From Phytopythium helicoides (Eukaryota; Oomycota; Peronosporomycetes; Pythiales; Pythiaceae): DNA of 64,000 nucleotides. Made by a program: the position numbers and the translations under genes. Each line of letters begins with the position of its first letter. The first letter of the stretch is position 1. Shown in pieces: positions 1-10,493 of this stretch. The notes below the pieces were generated by a model. The model did not search any database. It was not told the origin of the DNA and saw only the letters and a list, made by a program, of their open reading frames with translations. The stretch lies in assembly GCA_024867545.1 (NCBI GenBank), contig JANFNE010000069.1, positions 1 to 64,000 on the forward strand, given 5' to 3'.

Positions 1-305
1 CCCTAAACCCTAAACCCTAAACCCTAAACCCTAAACCCTAAACCCTAAACCCTAAACCCTAAACCCTAAACCCTAAACCCTAAACCCTAAACCCTAAACC
101 CTAAACCCTAAACCCTAAACCCTAAACCCTAAACCCTAAACCCTAAACCCTAAACCCTAAACCCTAAACCCTAAACCCTAAACCCTAAACCCTAAACCCT
201 AAACCCTAAACCCTAAACCCTAAACCCTAAACCCTAAACCCTAAACCCTAAACCCTAAACCCTAAACCCTAAACCCTAAACCCTAAACCCTAAACCCTAA
301 ACCCT
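1..305. repeat. Telomere, (CCCTAAA)n
   Basis: About 43 uninterrupted 7-bp CCCTAAA units fill the first 305 bases and then stop abruptly. This is the C-rich strand of a TTTAGGG telomere running 5' to 3' from the left end, as expected for a chromosome terminus. TTTAGGG occurs in plants and in oomycetes such as Phytophthora; the gene content here favours the latter. The lack of unit variants suggests a true end rather than an internal telomere tract. Confidence 0.98.
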
Positions 306-1975
306 GTCGTAATTTACATTTTCTTTCCGATTTCTTACCAATACATTTCCAAACCCTAATCAATCCCCACATCGGGTTTTCAAATACTGCTACACAGCTT
401 TGCGCGCGCATTCACATCGATATTGTGTGTGTTTTTCACTTCGAATAAATGTATCTCTCGAACTACTTCAAACTGTCATCTTCATTCAATATGTACCAAT
501 CATACTCACACCAACATGTTGTTCATGCCTCTCATTTCATTGCCTTACACTCGACGTGTCTGCGATGCTTTTTATACATTCGCGTACCATTCTCCATCAC
601 TACGTTTCTTTGTTTCTCTTCTTGTCTGCACAACACCATCACATGCGCCATCAAATACTTATTACTCTACAACTCTCTTCAATCATAATCTACTCCGCGT
701 CAGCCGTCAGAACTTGCTGTCTAACCACAATGTGCTCAACATCCTTGCATTACATCATCTTATGTGACAAAGGCACGTGTCACCAACTACTCATGCTAGT
801 GCATACGTCACAGCTCTGCTAACACATCAGCATCGACATGGTATTTGTTCATCTAGTTGGTTGAAAACATGATCCTATCTTCATCATATTACCCACTTCC
901 AAACTCTGTGGTTTCATTTCATGCATCCAATATCATGATGGACAGCGCAGGCAGGTTTCCTTGAAACTATCTGGCATTGATTGCCAAAAGAGAATAAGCA
1001 CGTCTCTGAAGCTGGGTTTGCACGTGCAGTGTAGCCGTCTGTCGGTTGAAATCAATTACCGAGAGGCGACCACACGCTCAAGAGTTCGAGTTGACCTTCG
1101 CGCTGCATGCAGAGGTAAAACTACTACCACCTTTTGAGACACCGGTGTAGGTCGCCAACAGTTATGTTCGATCAACATGTTCTGTGTACAGTTTGTCGTG
1201 TAGTGAATCACGCGTTTTCTTTTGGTTCACTGCATGCTCATTACATGCATCGCATAAATGCAACTTGATGATCAACTAATTGAGCTGTAGTCATCAATGT
1301 CGCCTCGTCTTAGAACACTAGTCGTCACATCACAGTGCATATGATCATCAAGTGTTTCTCAAGAAGCTATCACATGTTGCCATCTGCCACATGTCAGTCA
1401 ATTATATATTGGTAGCATCTCATGGCGTTAGATTTCATTGTGGACCAATCGAAAATGTAGGATTATACTCGCTCATGGTATGTTCCACATGTGTACCTTG
1501 GTGACATCAGATTCACGAATTCGTATTGTTTCTCGTATACATTCACAGTCGCCCACTGCTATACCAAGTCTGTTTGTTTCCTCGGTAGTTGATTGTCCAT
1601 CTTTTGAATTTGCTTCATGTTCTGTATGTGTGCTTGAATTGGTACATGTCGTCAGTCCCTCAGCTTACATGAATGATGTTCATGGTCACACACTTCTTGA
1701 TTACAGGAATGGCAATGGTTGCTTGATTGAGAATAACTTGCCTGTGTAGCATACACTTCCATCAACCTACTATGGTAGCAGTACATGTCGTTTTACTACC
1801 CGCACAATGTACATCACAACTGCCAATAACATGGCAACATTCCTGTGACATCGTTGTAATGTACAGTATGGCTTTGCGGTAGTACCGTGGGTGAGGTTTA
1901 GTTTTTGTATCGGAGTTTCCATCAAGGGCCCACATATAGGGAATTTCCATAGTTAAGGGGGAGGACATTGCGCTC
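306..1975. other. Subtelomeric spacer without recognisable genes
   Basis: AT-richer, non-repetitive sequence directly inside the telomere. A degenerate telomere-like AAACCCTAA lies near 351. Small open frames near 400-822 and 1438-1749 encode Ser/His/Leu-rich peptides with no recognisable domain and look like chance frames. I see no RNA gene. Confidence 0.6.
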
Positions 1976-2105
1976 GGGGAGGACAATGGCTCATTTCATA
2001 CAAAAGTCAAGATAAAAAGGGGAGGACAATGGCTCCGGGGAGGGGTGGCCATTGTCCTCCCCATTTTATCTTGAAGTTTGTATGAAATGGGCCATTGTCC
2101 TCCCC
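1976..2105. repeat. Foldback (inverted repeat) element with self-similar arms
   Basis: The arm at about 1976-2033 is nearly the reverse complement of 2048-2105, with a loop of about 14 nt. Each arm begins and ends with the same motif, GGGGAGGACAATGG, so the outer and inner ends of both arms match one another. A partial extra copy of the motif lies just outside the left arm (about 1957-1970). The transcript would form a hairpin of about 58 bp. This looks like a small foldback or MITE-type element. Confidence 0.8.
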
Positions 2106-2115
2106 TGTTTAAGTT

Positions 2116-2129
2116 CCCTAAACCCTAGA
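2116..2129 (+). repeat. Short interstitial telomere-like tract
   Basis: CCCTAAACCCTAGA gives two telomere-like units immediately after the foldback element and next to the copia remnant. It could be a scar of end repair or a chance match. Confidence 0.5.
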
Positions 2130-2589
2130 CTATGCCAACTGCCCTGACACGAGGCGCTCTGATGGTGGCTATATTACTTTGATTGGCAGCTGTCCAATAT
2201 CATGTGTTTCTCGAAAACACCACACAGTCGTGCTCTCAACAACGGAAGTCGAGTACATTGCGCTCTGCCATTGCATGCAGGAAGCTATATTTCCCAAGCT
2301 CCTAATGTGCGAAATGGGTTTTTTATCTCGATAGAGTACAACAATCTATGAAGACAACCAGAGCTCTATAAAACTCTCACATAACCTCGAGTTACATGGC
2401 CGGTCAAAACATATTGATATCCGATACCATTTCGTTCAAGAAAAGGTAGAATGGCATGAATTTGCAGTCACGTATTGTCCCTCATGAGATATGGTAGCAT
2501 ATATGCTCACCAAATCCTTGCCTAAAGACAAACACGACAAACTCCGCGAACTTGCTGGAGTCATGTCATTACAGGAGTATACATGCTAG
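2128..2589 (+). pseudogene. Ty1/copia pol remnant, RNase H end
   Basis: One frame reads through the C-terminal part of a copia polyprotein. Recognisable motifs, in order, are DYANCPDTRRSDGGYITL, STTEVEYIAL, the catalytic-type YEDNQSSIKL, RSKHIDIRYHFVQEKVE and LTKSLPKDKHDKLREL, then a natural stop near 2587. The order and spacing match the RNase H of plant and oomycete copia elements. Two in-frame stops (after the EMGFLSR stretch near 2330 and in the CPS-stop-DMVAYML stretch near 2489) show that it is dead. The rest of pol is missing upstream, so the element is truncated beside the foldback repeat. Confidence 0.88.
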
Positions 2590-3839
2590 AACTCTCCCTT
2601 TTACAAATGATAGAACATCCCTACACACTTACATACCTTCACAAACTCATACGGTAATCACAACGATGTCACTATCCCAAGGCTATGACGCATGCAGGCA
2701 CCCATATCACGTGTCACCTTTATAGCCAATCATGATAAAAAAGCAGACCACATTTCATTCAATCAAACCCTCAACATGTTAACTGAATCGATTCAATCGC
2801 ATACACGCCCACAATCTCCTAAAAAATCGAATGAAGAGCGTCCTCAGTACATGGACGGTAGAAACATTTGTCCGAATCGATGAGCATCAGCCTGTCTCCA
2901 ACTCTTTCCCTTGCGATACAGTGAAAATAGCCCTCGAGCTGGCCCCAGGGCTTACCGATAATGAGCATGTGGGGAAAATTGGTGTGAATGACACGCTTGC
3001 GCACACGCTCCGGGAATTCAGACACATTAGCACCAATCAAAAAGTCCAAATACCAATACTCATTCATACCTGAGACACTTGAAATGAAGGAATTGCACTG
3101 AGATAACGAAGATTGTAGCCTTCCCACTGGAGCGCAAGGTGCAGTGCAGGTGTAGTATAGCAACCGGTACGCCCGGACCCGTGAGTGCTGGGCTCCTTCA
3201 TCTTCTCCATGGTCAGGGGATAGCGGCACTGGAGAGCATTATTGCAGCTGTATAGGCCGCACAAGGACATCGAACTGCGGGTCCGACTCTGATTTTGCCA
3301 TACAACACCTACGCCTCTAGTCTCCACCTCTGAACACAGCACGTTATAATCAGTAAAAACCAATAGATAAAACTTTGATACACGTACTATGCATTGTATA
3401 CTCAATAAAACAATCGTCCCACAGATGTGCTTGTGACTTGACTGGTATAGGAAAAATGCCGTAATGAGCTGGAAAAAAGATGAACACAGGAGCGTCCGAA
3501 TGCTACATAAATAGACAAGGCAAAGAGATGAAAGGCGTGCATAAGAGCAAAAACGCCTGGGAGCTTCCAGGTAGACCTAGGATAGTACAGATATGCGATC
3601 CATGGTGCCTTGAAATGCGATCTCGTGAAGCAACTAGGTTTTCTTATCATGATAGTTGCTTGGCTGTTCTTAGAGATGTCCGTTCGAAGTTGAAATGTTC
3701 AGATCATGAACTTTAGAACAGTTGGCAGACTACTTGGCCTGCATGTGTTGATTGAGGGAGGCTATTAAAAGCTCAGCCAACACATAACCGGTTGAGACAT
3801 CCAATTACCGGTGCTTGCTCCGCTGTCAACAAGAATTGG
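2590..3839. other. Spacer between copia fragments
   Basis: No domain-bearing frame recognised. Short overlapping frames on both strands (for example 2819-3229 minus and 3480-3716 plus) look like decayed or chance sequence. A purine-rich stretch with TGTTGATTGAGGGAGG near 3747 resembles the polypurine tract and LTR start of copia elements, but no second LTR copy was found to confirm it. Confidence 0.4.
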
Positions 3840-4341
3840 TATCTGTGGGGACCCACCGCTGTTGTTCATGACACTGCATTCTGCTACAAAATACACATGG
3901 GATTTACTTCCTACTCACTCCACCAGGCTCGACTTCAACAACCCTGTCAAAGATGTTGAATCACCCTAGCCCGTCGAGAACGCTGGATCTTCTCAGCCTG
4001 TCCAGAGTCTCGAAAACACTGAGGCGGTCGAGAGTCCTGGATCTCTCGAATCCGTCAAGAGTCCTATATCTCCAGTGATCACTGAGCCTGCCAAGACTTC
4101 TGCCATCACCGAGCCTGAGAAAGATCAAGACTTTGGGTTTGCGTTTGAGTTTCCTGCTATTGTCTCCGAACCTGACGCCGAGCCAGGTGCAATGAGCCCC
4201 GATAGCTCCACTAATGAAGGCTCGGACGCAACGCTGCCGCTGGTGTCCGACGACGACGCAGAGATAATGATTGAAGCTGTCGACGAGCCAGACAAGGTGG
4301 CTCATACGAAACGCCAACGTGGCACCGAGAGAGAGGAGTAG
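3840..4341 (+). pseudogene. Acidic TEPEK-rich broken frame, possibly a copia linker
   Basis: One frame reads from a Leu/Thr-rich stretch through DFNNPVKDVESP, a stop near 3969, then an acidic Ser/Pro/Glu-rich stretch (VITEPAKTSAITEPEKDQDF) to a stop near 4339. Acidic Pro/Ser linkers of this kind sit between integrase and reverse transcriptase in copia polyproteins, and dead copia pieces lie on both sides. No catalytic motif is present, so the assignment is an inference from composition and context. Confidence 0.3.
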
Positions 4342-4877
4342 AGGCGGCGCTGCGCCTGCTGTCGCTACGTCTGCTGACAAAGCGCGCTCCCGCGAAGGAT
4401 CCCGGTGCTTCTCCTGAGAAAGAGAAGGCTGCCTTCACTGCCTGACAGTACCGGAGCGTTATGATCCCCGTATAACCGTCAGGGAGATCGGGAGTCCTAA
4501 GCGAACGCGTGTATAGGTCGAGCGGTTGGTGCAGGCGCGGTTATTCGCGTACCCGCTGATCGACAAACAATATTAGTACACACACAAGGCTACTCTAGCT
4601 GGTTTCAGCTTGGGAGCCCTCAGGCGGATGAATACACTCTACGGAGACTCTGCTGGATCTCCGTGAAGGGCTGACCTCTCCACTAACGCGGTTCAGCCTA
4701 CATAGGGTCCCTTGGCCTCTTTTGGGGGCTCTCTTGGCCTCTTCTTCATCGCAGGTATGGACTGCATTTATTGTTTGAATGCTGTATCCGTATTTCGCCC
4801 TTTAATTGGCGTATTATACGCCCCAAATATGCGCCCGAACCCAAACTTTTTCCCAAAACTTGGGGCCATTATGAGGC

Positions 4878-6041
4878 GAGTTCTACTTTGGGCACTGCGA
4901 GTTGCTGGACGGGGTTGCTGACGGCACGGAGACGCTTGATGAGGAAATTGCAAACGATGACGAGAAGAAGTAGTTCAAGAAGAGACAGGCAAAACTGAAG
5001 ATGCTGATCCAGGGTTTGCTGTCGAAGAAGCTAGCGAGGATGGTGATGGGGAAGAAGACTGGTACTGAGATGTGGAGGGCGTTGAATGACACGTATGACG
5101 GCAAGAATACCCCCGCGATGATAGCACAGAAGGTGTTCCGGCTTCAGGGCGAGCTGCACCAGACGAAGCTGCGGGCTGGCGGAGACGTCCGCACACACCT
5201 CTTCACACTCTTCCGCGTTCACGACGAGCTAGATGAGCTCACGTCCCCGATCAACGACTTGCAGATTGTGGATATCTTACTTCAGAGCCTGCCCCAACAA
5301 ACGTGCTTCAACGAGCTGCGGCCGAAGATCTTGCTGAGCTCGAGCATGTCTAAGTACACCCCGGACATGATGAGGGAGATGATACTCACGGCAGAGACCC
5401 GCGCGAGGGACTGGGACAACAATGCGTTCGGTTCGATGAACCAGAATGTCAACGGTGGTGGAGCCGGCGACGGTAACAAGAACAAGAAGAACGGCAGGAA
5501 GCAGACCGGAAACCAATCACCTAGTCAGGATGAGGAGGGTGCTACAACTACAGAGCAGAAGAAAGACAAGTCTCGCATTGAATGCTTCAACTGCGGAACA
5601 AAAGGACACTACAAAAGTGACTGCCCAGAGCTGAAGGATGAAGCCAAAGGTGGCGGACGCAAGAATGCGCAGGCAAAATACGTGCGGTCAGCCGAGGACA
5701 ACAATGATGTGACTGAATCAAACGATATCTTACCTGATGGCCATCAGAAACGAGATGTGACCATCGGAGAGATTACTGTGAAGGCTGGAAAGATTGAAAA
5801 GGGATATGACCCTACTCGCTGGTACTTCGATACGGGAAGTGACGCCCATATTGTGGCAACGAAAGATTAATTCACGGTGCTTCACACAATGGAGGACAGT
5901 GATTGGAATCCTAACATTGCGGGCTTTGCTGACGGAATTAACGCGAAGGCAGAATGGTTTGGCACGATTATGCTGATAACGTTAGTCGACGAACAATTGG
6001 TGTCGCTGTCCTTCGAGGACGTGCTCTACGTACCTTGGTAA
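4878..6041 (+). pseudogene. Ty1/copia gag-protease remnant
   Basis: A single frame gives a copia Gag: an N-terminal capsid-like part (GTEMWRALNDTYDGKNT, then LTSPINDLQIVDILLQSLP), a CCHC zinc knuckle (CFNCGTKGHYKSDC) and the start of the aspartic protease with WYFDTGSDAHIV. The frame has stops at 4971 and 5868 and ends at 6039. The middle 290 codons (about 5001-5870) are open, so decay is recent. The sequence after the protease motif still reads as coding (LVSLSFEDVLYVP) up to 6039. No integrase or reverse transcriptase follows, so this is a 5' fragment, lying downstream of a 3' fragment of a related element at 2.1-2.6 kb. Confidence 0.88.
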
Positions 6042-6513
6042 CACAAAAGGCACCCACGTGGCCCTAGTATTGAAGCGGCACATGATTAAACTCCTGTGAT
6101 GAAGAACCACTATCCCAGGGCGTGAAGTAACCCAAACGACCATCCGAAGAGCCACCTTAGCGAGTTTTCCCTGTGCAAATACACTTCTCTTTGTACCTCT
6201 CTCTTCTCTCAAATCTCCCTACCCTCGAGCTCTTGTACTAGCAAGCGCCCCATTCATAATACATGCGTGCAGAGCATGAATTACGATAAAATTGCCAACG
6301 GCTGGAATCAATCGAGCTGCATCCTGCGAAGAAGAGCCAGGTCCGCGCCCAGACTCCACGCTGAAGGCTGCCACATTTGACTACTCGTTAGGATGAATGG
6401 CAGTGAGTAGCTTAATTATAACAATACACTACTTGCGGGTTTTGGCTGGCGGCCGCGAATCAACCCTTCTAGCAAGGGTACGGCTAAGCCCCTGCACGTA
6501 AAGTGTTAGTGCT

Positions 6514-6604
6514 TGGTCCTCATGGTGGCGACCTGCAGCTCGGGTACACTCACCACAGCACACATCCGCGGTGTCCCTGCACTCTGCCAATGAGCTACAT
6601 GGGC
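6514..6604 (-). ncRNA. tRNA-like block, possible SINE head
   Basis: Read on the minus strand, the block starts GCCCATG, then TAGCTCATTGG, a good match to the RNA polymerase III A box, followed by GCAGAG as in a D arm. It ends CATGAGGACCA, roughly complementary to the start and followed by a CCA-like end. The length of about 91 nt is too long for a normal class I tRNA, and the T arm/B box is poor. A tRNA pseudogene or the head of a tRNA-derived SINE (known in Phytophthora) is more likely than a working tRNA. Confidence 0.35.
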
Positions 6605-6618
6605 GGGGGGGGGGGGGG
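6605..6618. repeat. G14 homopolymer
   Basis: Fourteen consecutive G on the plus strand abut the tRNA-like block. On the minus strand this is a C14 run directly 5' of the A box. The exact length may be unreliable in any assembly. Confidence 0.8.
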
Positions 6619-7430
6619 TAAGTGAAGCCCCTGCGGCATGGGATCATGAGACACACTAGAAGCGAGGTCTTGCGTACTAGGAAAGAACTAAACAGACGAA
6701 TGAGCGAGAAACAAGCAGCAAAGGGAGAGACAAGTTCACTCGATGGCCATTGTGGAGGTGGAGACAGAGCGACCGAGTGAAGAAGAGTACAACCTGGCTG
6801 TTGTTGACGCCTTTATACGCTGACAGCTAGTGATTTCTGATTCTCACCTATGGCTGGTTGATCCCTGACCAGTCCGTTGCCAAGCAGAACTTGATTATCC
6901 GTGATGTAAAGCGTAAGTGTACTGGGGCATCAGCTGCCACCTTGCTTGCAGCTGAGCCGTAAGTCGAGCAGCGACAAGACATAGACTGGTCTAGCTCAGC
7001 AATGCCAATGGGCGGCTGGGAGTGCTTAAGTCGATAAGTTCTAGAAGTCATCAATAATATACTTGCTTGGTGGGATCGGATCACTTTGTGATCTCGACAA
7101 GACCGATCCCCCTGCCTCTTTGTCTAATGGTATCTACCCGATCTAGCTCTAGTGAGAATGATACATCACAACATACACGACACAAAGAGAGTCCACCAAG
7201 TCGACAGGGCCTAGTTTTCATATCCAAAGCTTACAACTACCTTCCTCGCTATGGATGATCTGACTTCTCAATTGTCGCCATATATTATCTCCGATTTGTT
7301 AAAGACAACACATCTAAAACAAAATTATACGTACTGATTGGCTAAAAAGTATCATTTCAAACAAATAAAGAAATAGTTCTATTTTATGGGTTGGTAATAC
7401 GATTAAATATTTTTCACGTATGAAATACAG

Positions 7431-8274
7431 TAAATCAGCGACAAAATACGTATCTTACGTCCCTTTTACACGAATAGACGAATCTGATAATCTCGGCTGG
7501 CAATCGGGTGGCCAGCACGCGTCAAGGCCCGTCAATGCACCGCCGTGGCATCCTCCATGCTGCAGCGCGCTGCGTACAGCATGCAGTGCGGCGGCGGCGC
7601 CCTGTGAAGCTCAACGTCCTCGTGGGTCTCGCCTCCTACTGTTTCGCCTCGCTGTTGCGGCGCTACCGTTTCGCCTCGTTCGATGCGGCGCTGTCGAGTG
7701 TCCATTTTGAACGGCCGCGCTGCGTCAGCGGGCGTCACCCGCGCCAACGTGTCCCTCTCCACGTCCTGAAGCATCGCCGGCCTATCCACTCCACTCCTCG
7801 AGTCCGAATTGCAGCAGCCTAACTCATAGCACGCCTGGCAAAGCCTCGCTGTGCGATCCGCCGCAACTCACCACCATCTCGACCATCACCGGCGCCAGCG
7901 CTCGCCGACGCACACGCAGTCATCGCCAAGCAGCTGGGGTGCTTCACCTGCGAGACAAGCGGCGCACCCTTCTTCTCGGCCGGTCTCTCGCGCCCGCCTT
8001 GTCTAAAAACCTCGCTCTCCGTCCCAAAAAACCTCGCCGCGTCGCCCCTCCTGAGGAACGAGCAGCTACATTCGACTGTCATCAGGACGCCGGCCGACGT
8101 CAGGCGCAGCTCGCCGCGCCGCCCGCCGCCCGCTCGCCCGTGGCGCTCGCCCGCGCTCCACCGCCGGAGCCCCAGCGCCTGCCCGCACCCGCGCGCGCGT
8201 CGCGTGAGTTTCGCGCTCTGAATCGCGCGGTGGCGCTCGCAGTCGCCGACTAACCGAGGGGAGCCGCAGCTGCC
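7431..8274. other. Upstream region of the CCT-domain gene
   Basis: GC-rich sequence with overlapping open frames on both strands (7508-7822 plus, 7819-8448 minus). These code for Arg/Ala-rich peptides without domains and reflect base composition. It is probably the promoter and 5' leader of the gene starting at 8275. Confidence 0.5.
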
Positions 8275-9591
8275 ATGAGCTTCAGCAAGAACTCGCTGCC
8301 GCCCACCATGCCCGTGGCCATCAAGAAGGAGAAGGACGGGCTCGGCGCCGCGCTGTCCGACTCGGTCAGCATCCCCGGCAGCCACGAGCGGCAGCGCAAG
8401 GACAGCATTGGCTGGGGAGCCGACGACTTCCTCGGCATGATCTCCCACACCCCGCCGGCCTTCTCGCCCGGCAGCCTCACCATGCCCATGACCAAGCGCG
8501 GCCGCAGCGGAAGCATATCCAGCCGCCTGCTCAGCGCCTCCGACCTCGAGGAGCGCGGCGTCATTGACCGGTACCAGAAGGGCGTGCTAAAGGTGCGTGC
8601 GCGTGCTGCGTGCATCGCCGCTGTCATGGGTTGATTGCGCGCTCGGCTGACATCTTTGCTGCGTGCGCTCCACTCCCAACAGGACCTAATTATTAGCGGC
8701 GATGAGGCGCTGCAAAAGGCGCTCGAGAAGTTCGACGCCGGTGACTCGTCCTCCCTCGAGGCCATGCTCGATAGCGGCGCGCTGAATCGAAAGGCATCGA
8801 TTGACCTGCTCGACGACCTCGACCTCGGCTTCCTGAACGTTGGATCGCTCGGTGACACGCCCAAGGACGAGGTGGGCTTGCTTAGACACTGTCGACAGCG
8901 CTCGGCATTGACTGACGTGACTGTTGCTGCTGCTTTGCTGCGCCAGTTCTCCTCGACCGCGAGGAGTCAGTCGATCGACGAGTGGGACGAGCTGGGCTTC
9001 GATTCGGCCTTCACAGATTCCTCGCGCGATATCCTGGACGGGGACTTCTACGGGTCATCGCTCGGAACGTCGCTGCCGAACTCGCTCCCGTCCATGGGGC
9101 TTGGCATTACGCCGCCGCCAGGATTCAGCTTTGCAGAGGACTTTCTCGAGAACAAAGTCAAGACCGAGCCCGGCGTCAAGGTCGAGTCCAAGGCGGGATC
9201 CGCCGGAGAAGGAGCTGCATCTGCGTCCGCTGCGACGTCGGCGGGCTCAACGGCGTCGGCTTCGTCGGCTTCGTCGTCGTCGCTGTCGACCTCGCGGCCC
9301 ATTGGGATTCCAGGCGCGTCGTCGGCGAGCAGCGGTGCCTCGCGGGGCTTTGGTGCGCTGGAAGCAAAGGACAAGGCCGGGCAGAAACAGAATTTTGTAG
9401 GCGCATACTCGCCCGAGTCTCGTCGGAAACGTATCGAGAAGTTTTTGGACAAGCGCCAGAAGCGTGTGTGGCGGAAAGAGGTCAAGTATGACGTGCGGAA
9501 GAACTTTGCCGACTCTCGGCTGCGAGTCAAGGGGCGGTTCGTGAAAAAGGAGGACGAGCAGCTGCTGCGTGAGCTGCTCAGCTTTACTTAG
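8275..9591 (+). CDS. CCT-domain nuclear protein
   Basis: Three exons: 8275-8592, 8683-8871 and 8947-9591, giving about 383 residues. The first intron (90 nt) is needed because exon 1 runs into a stop; the second (75 nt, GTGGGC...CGCCAG) is a multiple of three and could be read through. The C-terminus is a clear CCT motif (RRKRIEKFLDKRQKRVWRKE, then KYDVRKNFADSRLRVKGRF), the basic domain of plant CONSTANS/TOC1-type regulators used for nuclear targeting and DNA or HAP-complex binding. The middle is Ser/Ala-rich. Three sumoylation-type sites are visible: IKKE near the N-terminus, and VKTE and VKVE before the Ser-rich part. No B-box or receiver domain is present. It is likely a transcriptional regulator, target unknown. 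It faces the heat shock factor gene tail to tail. Confidence 0.85.
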
Positions 9592-10493
9592 ATCTCGCCC
9601 AGGCGCGCGTATGAAGACTGTGGGGGCGTTTGGCGCTCGCGACTCGTACACTAGAGGTTCTTCTGCTTTGCATAGAGTGGCGTGGCGTGGATGTTCGGGA
9701 GGGGTAGTTGACGAGGGCTCGCCAGCGCTGCTGCTGCTGATAATTTCTATTCCCCTTGTCAATCCAATCGATGGCCACTGCTGCTGGCCCTGCATTTTCG
9801 AGTGCGTTCATGGGATCATGCGCCGCCCTGAACCATCTTGTCGCTGGAAGATCCACTTGACTCGAACGCCTGAATTTCGAATCCACTTGCTTTGGGTGAT
9901 GAGGGTGCCGAGAGCCGTTAGATGCTGTGGTGGCCACTTCAACCTCCTTCGTCTGCGCTTCAACCCGAACGCACGCGCAACCGGCACTCACTGGAGCCCG
10001 CGCAGCTGTCCGCATCTTCCTCGAAAACGCCAACGGCTCGCTGGGGTGAAACGCCTCCACGCGTATCCAATTCTCAGGTTGCAACCGTCTTGGCATCCCT
10101 TTGATGCGCTTCTCGCACGGGCGGGCATCTCGAAGGGGAGGGCGAGCATCGCTTCGCAATGGACGAGGATTTCTCCCGCACGCTGGACCAAGCAGGTGAT
10201 GACCCTGTTCGACACGGAGATGACACCGAATCCAACGCGGTGACGAGAGGATGGTGAATTTGCGATTGGTGATGGTAAACTGCCGATCATATGTTACAGT
10301 GCTAGGTCTTGCCGCCGCAGCGCGCTGACTTGCTCCCTGCTCCGCTACTGCTGCTGCTGGAAATGGCAAACTACTCACATGCACGGGAGGGGGAGGCGGA
10401 TGTCGACGCAGACACCAACGAGCTCCTACTATACTAAACACGCGCGCGCTCGGGGCCGCTCTAGAAACAAGTCCATGCCAAATGCTTGCCGCC
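9592..10493. other. Convergent 3' spacer
   Basis: Lies between two convergent genes (CCT protein and heat shock factor). No domain-bearing frame on either strand; it presumably holds both 3' UTRs. Confidence 0.6.

Larger units (their letters stand above)
6042..7430. other. Subtelomeric spacer after the copia fragment
   Basis: Non-coding apart from the tRNA-like block at 6514-6604. A low-GC stretch at about 7260-7440 marks the boundary with the GC-rich gene region. No intact LTR pair was found. Confidence 0.5.

Noticed and set aside
1..305. CRISPR-like array
   Set aside because: Uniform 7-bp telomere units with no spacers; the window is eukaryotic.
400..822. Open frames just inside the telomere
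   Set aside because: Three overlapping frames on the same strand, no domains, composition typical of AT-rich chance frames.
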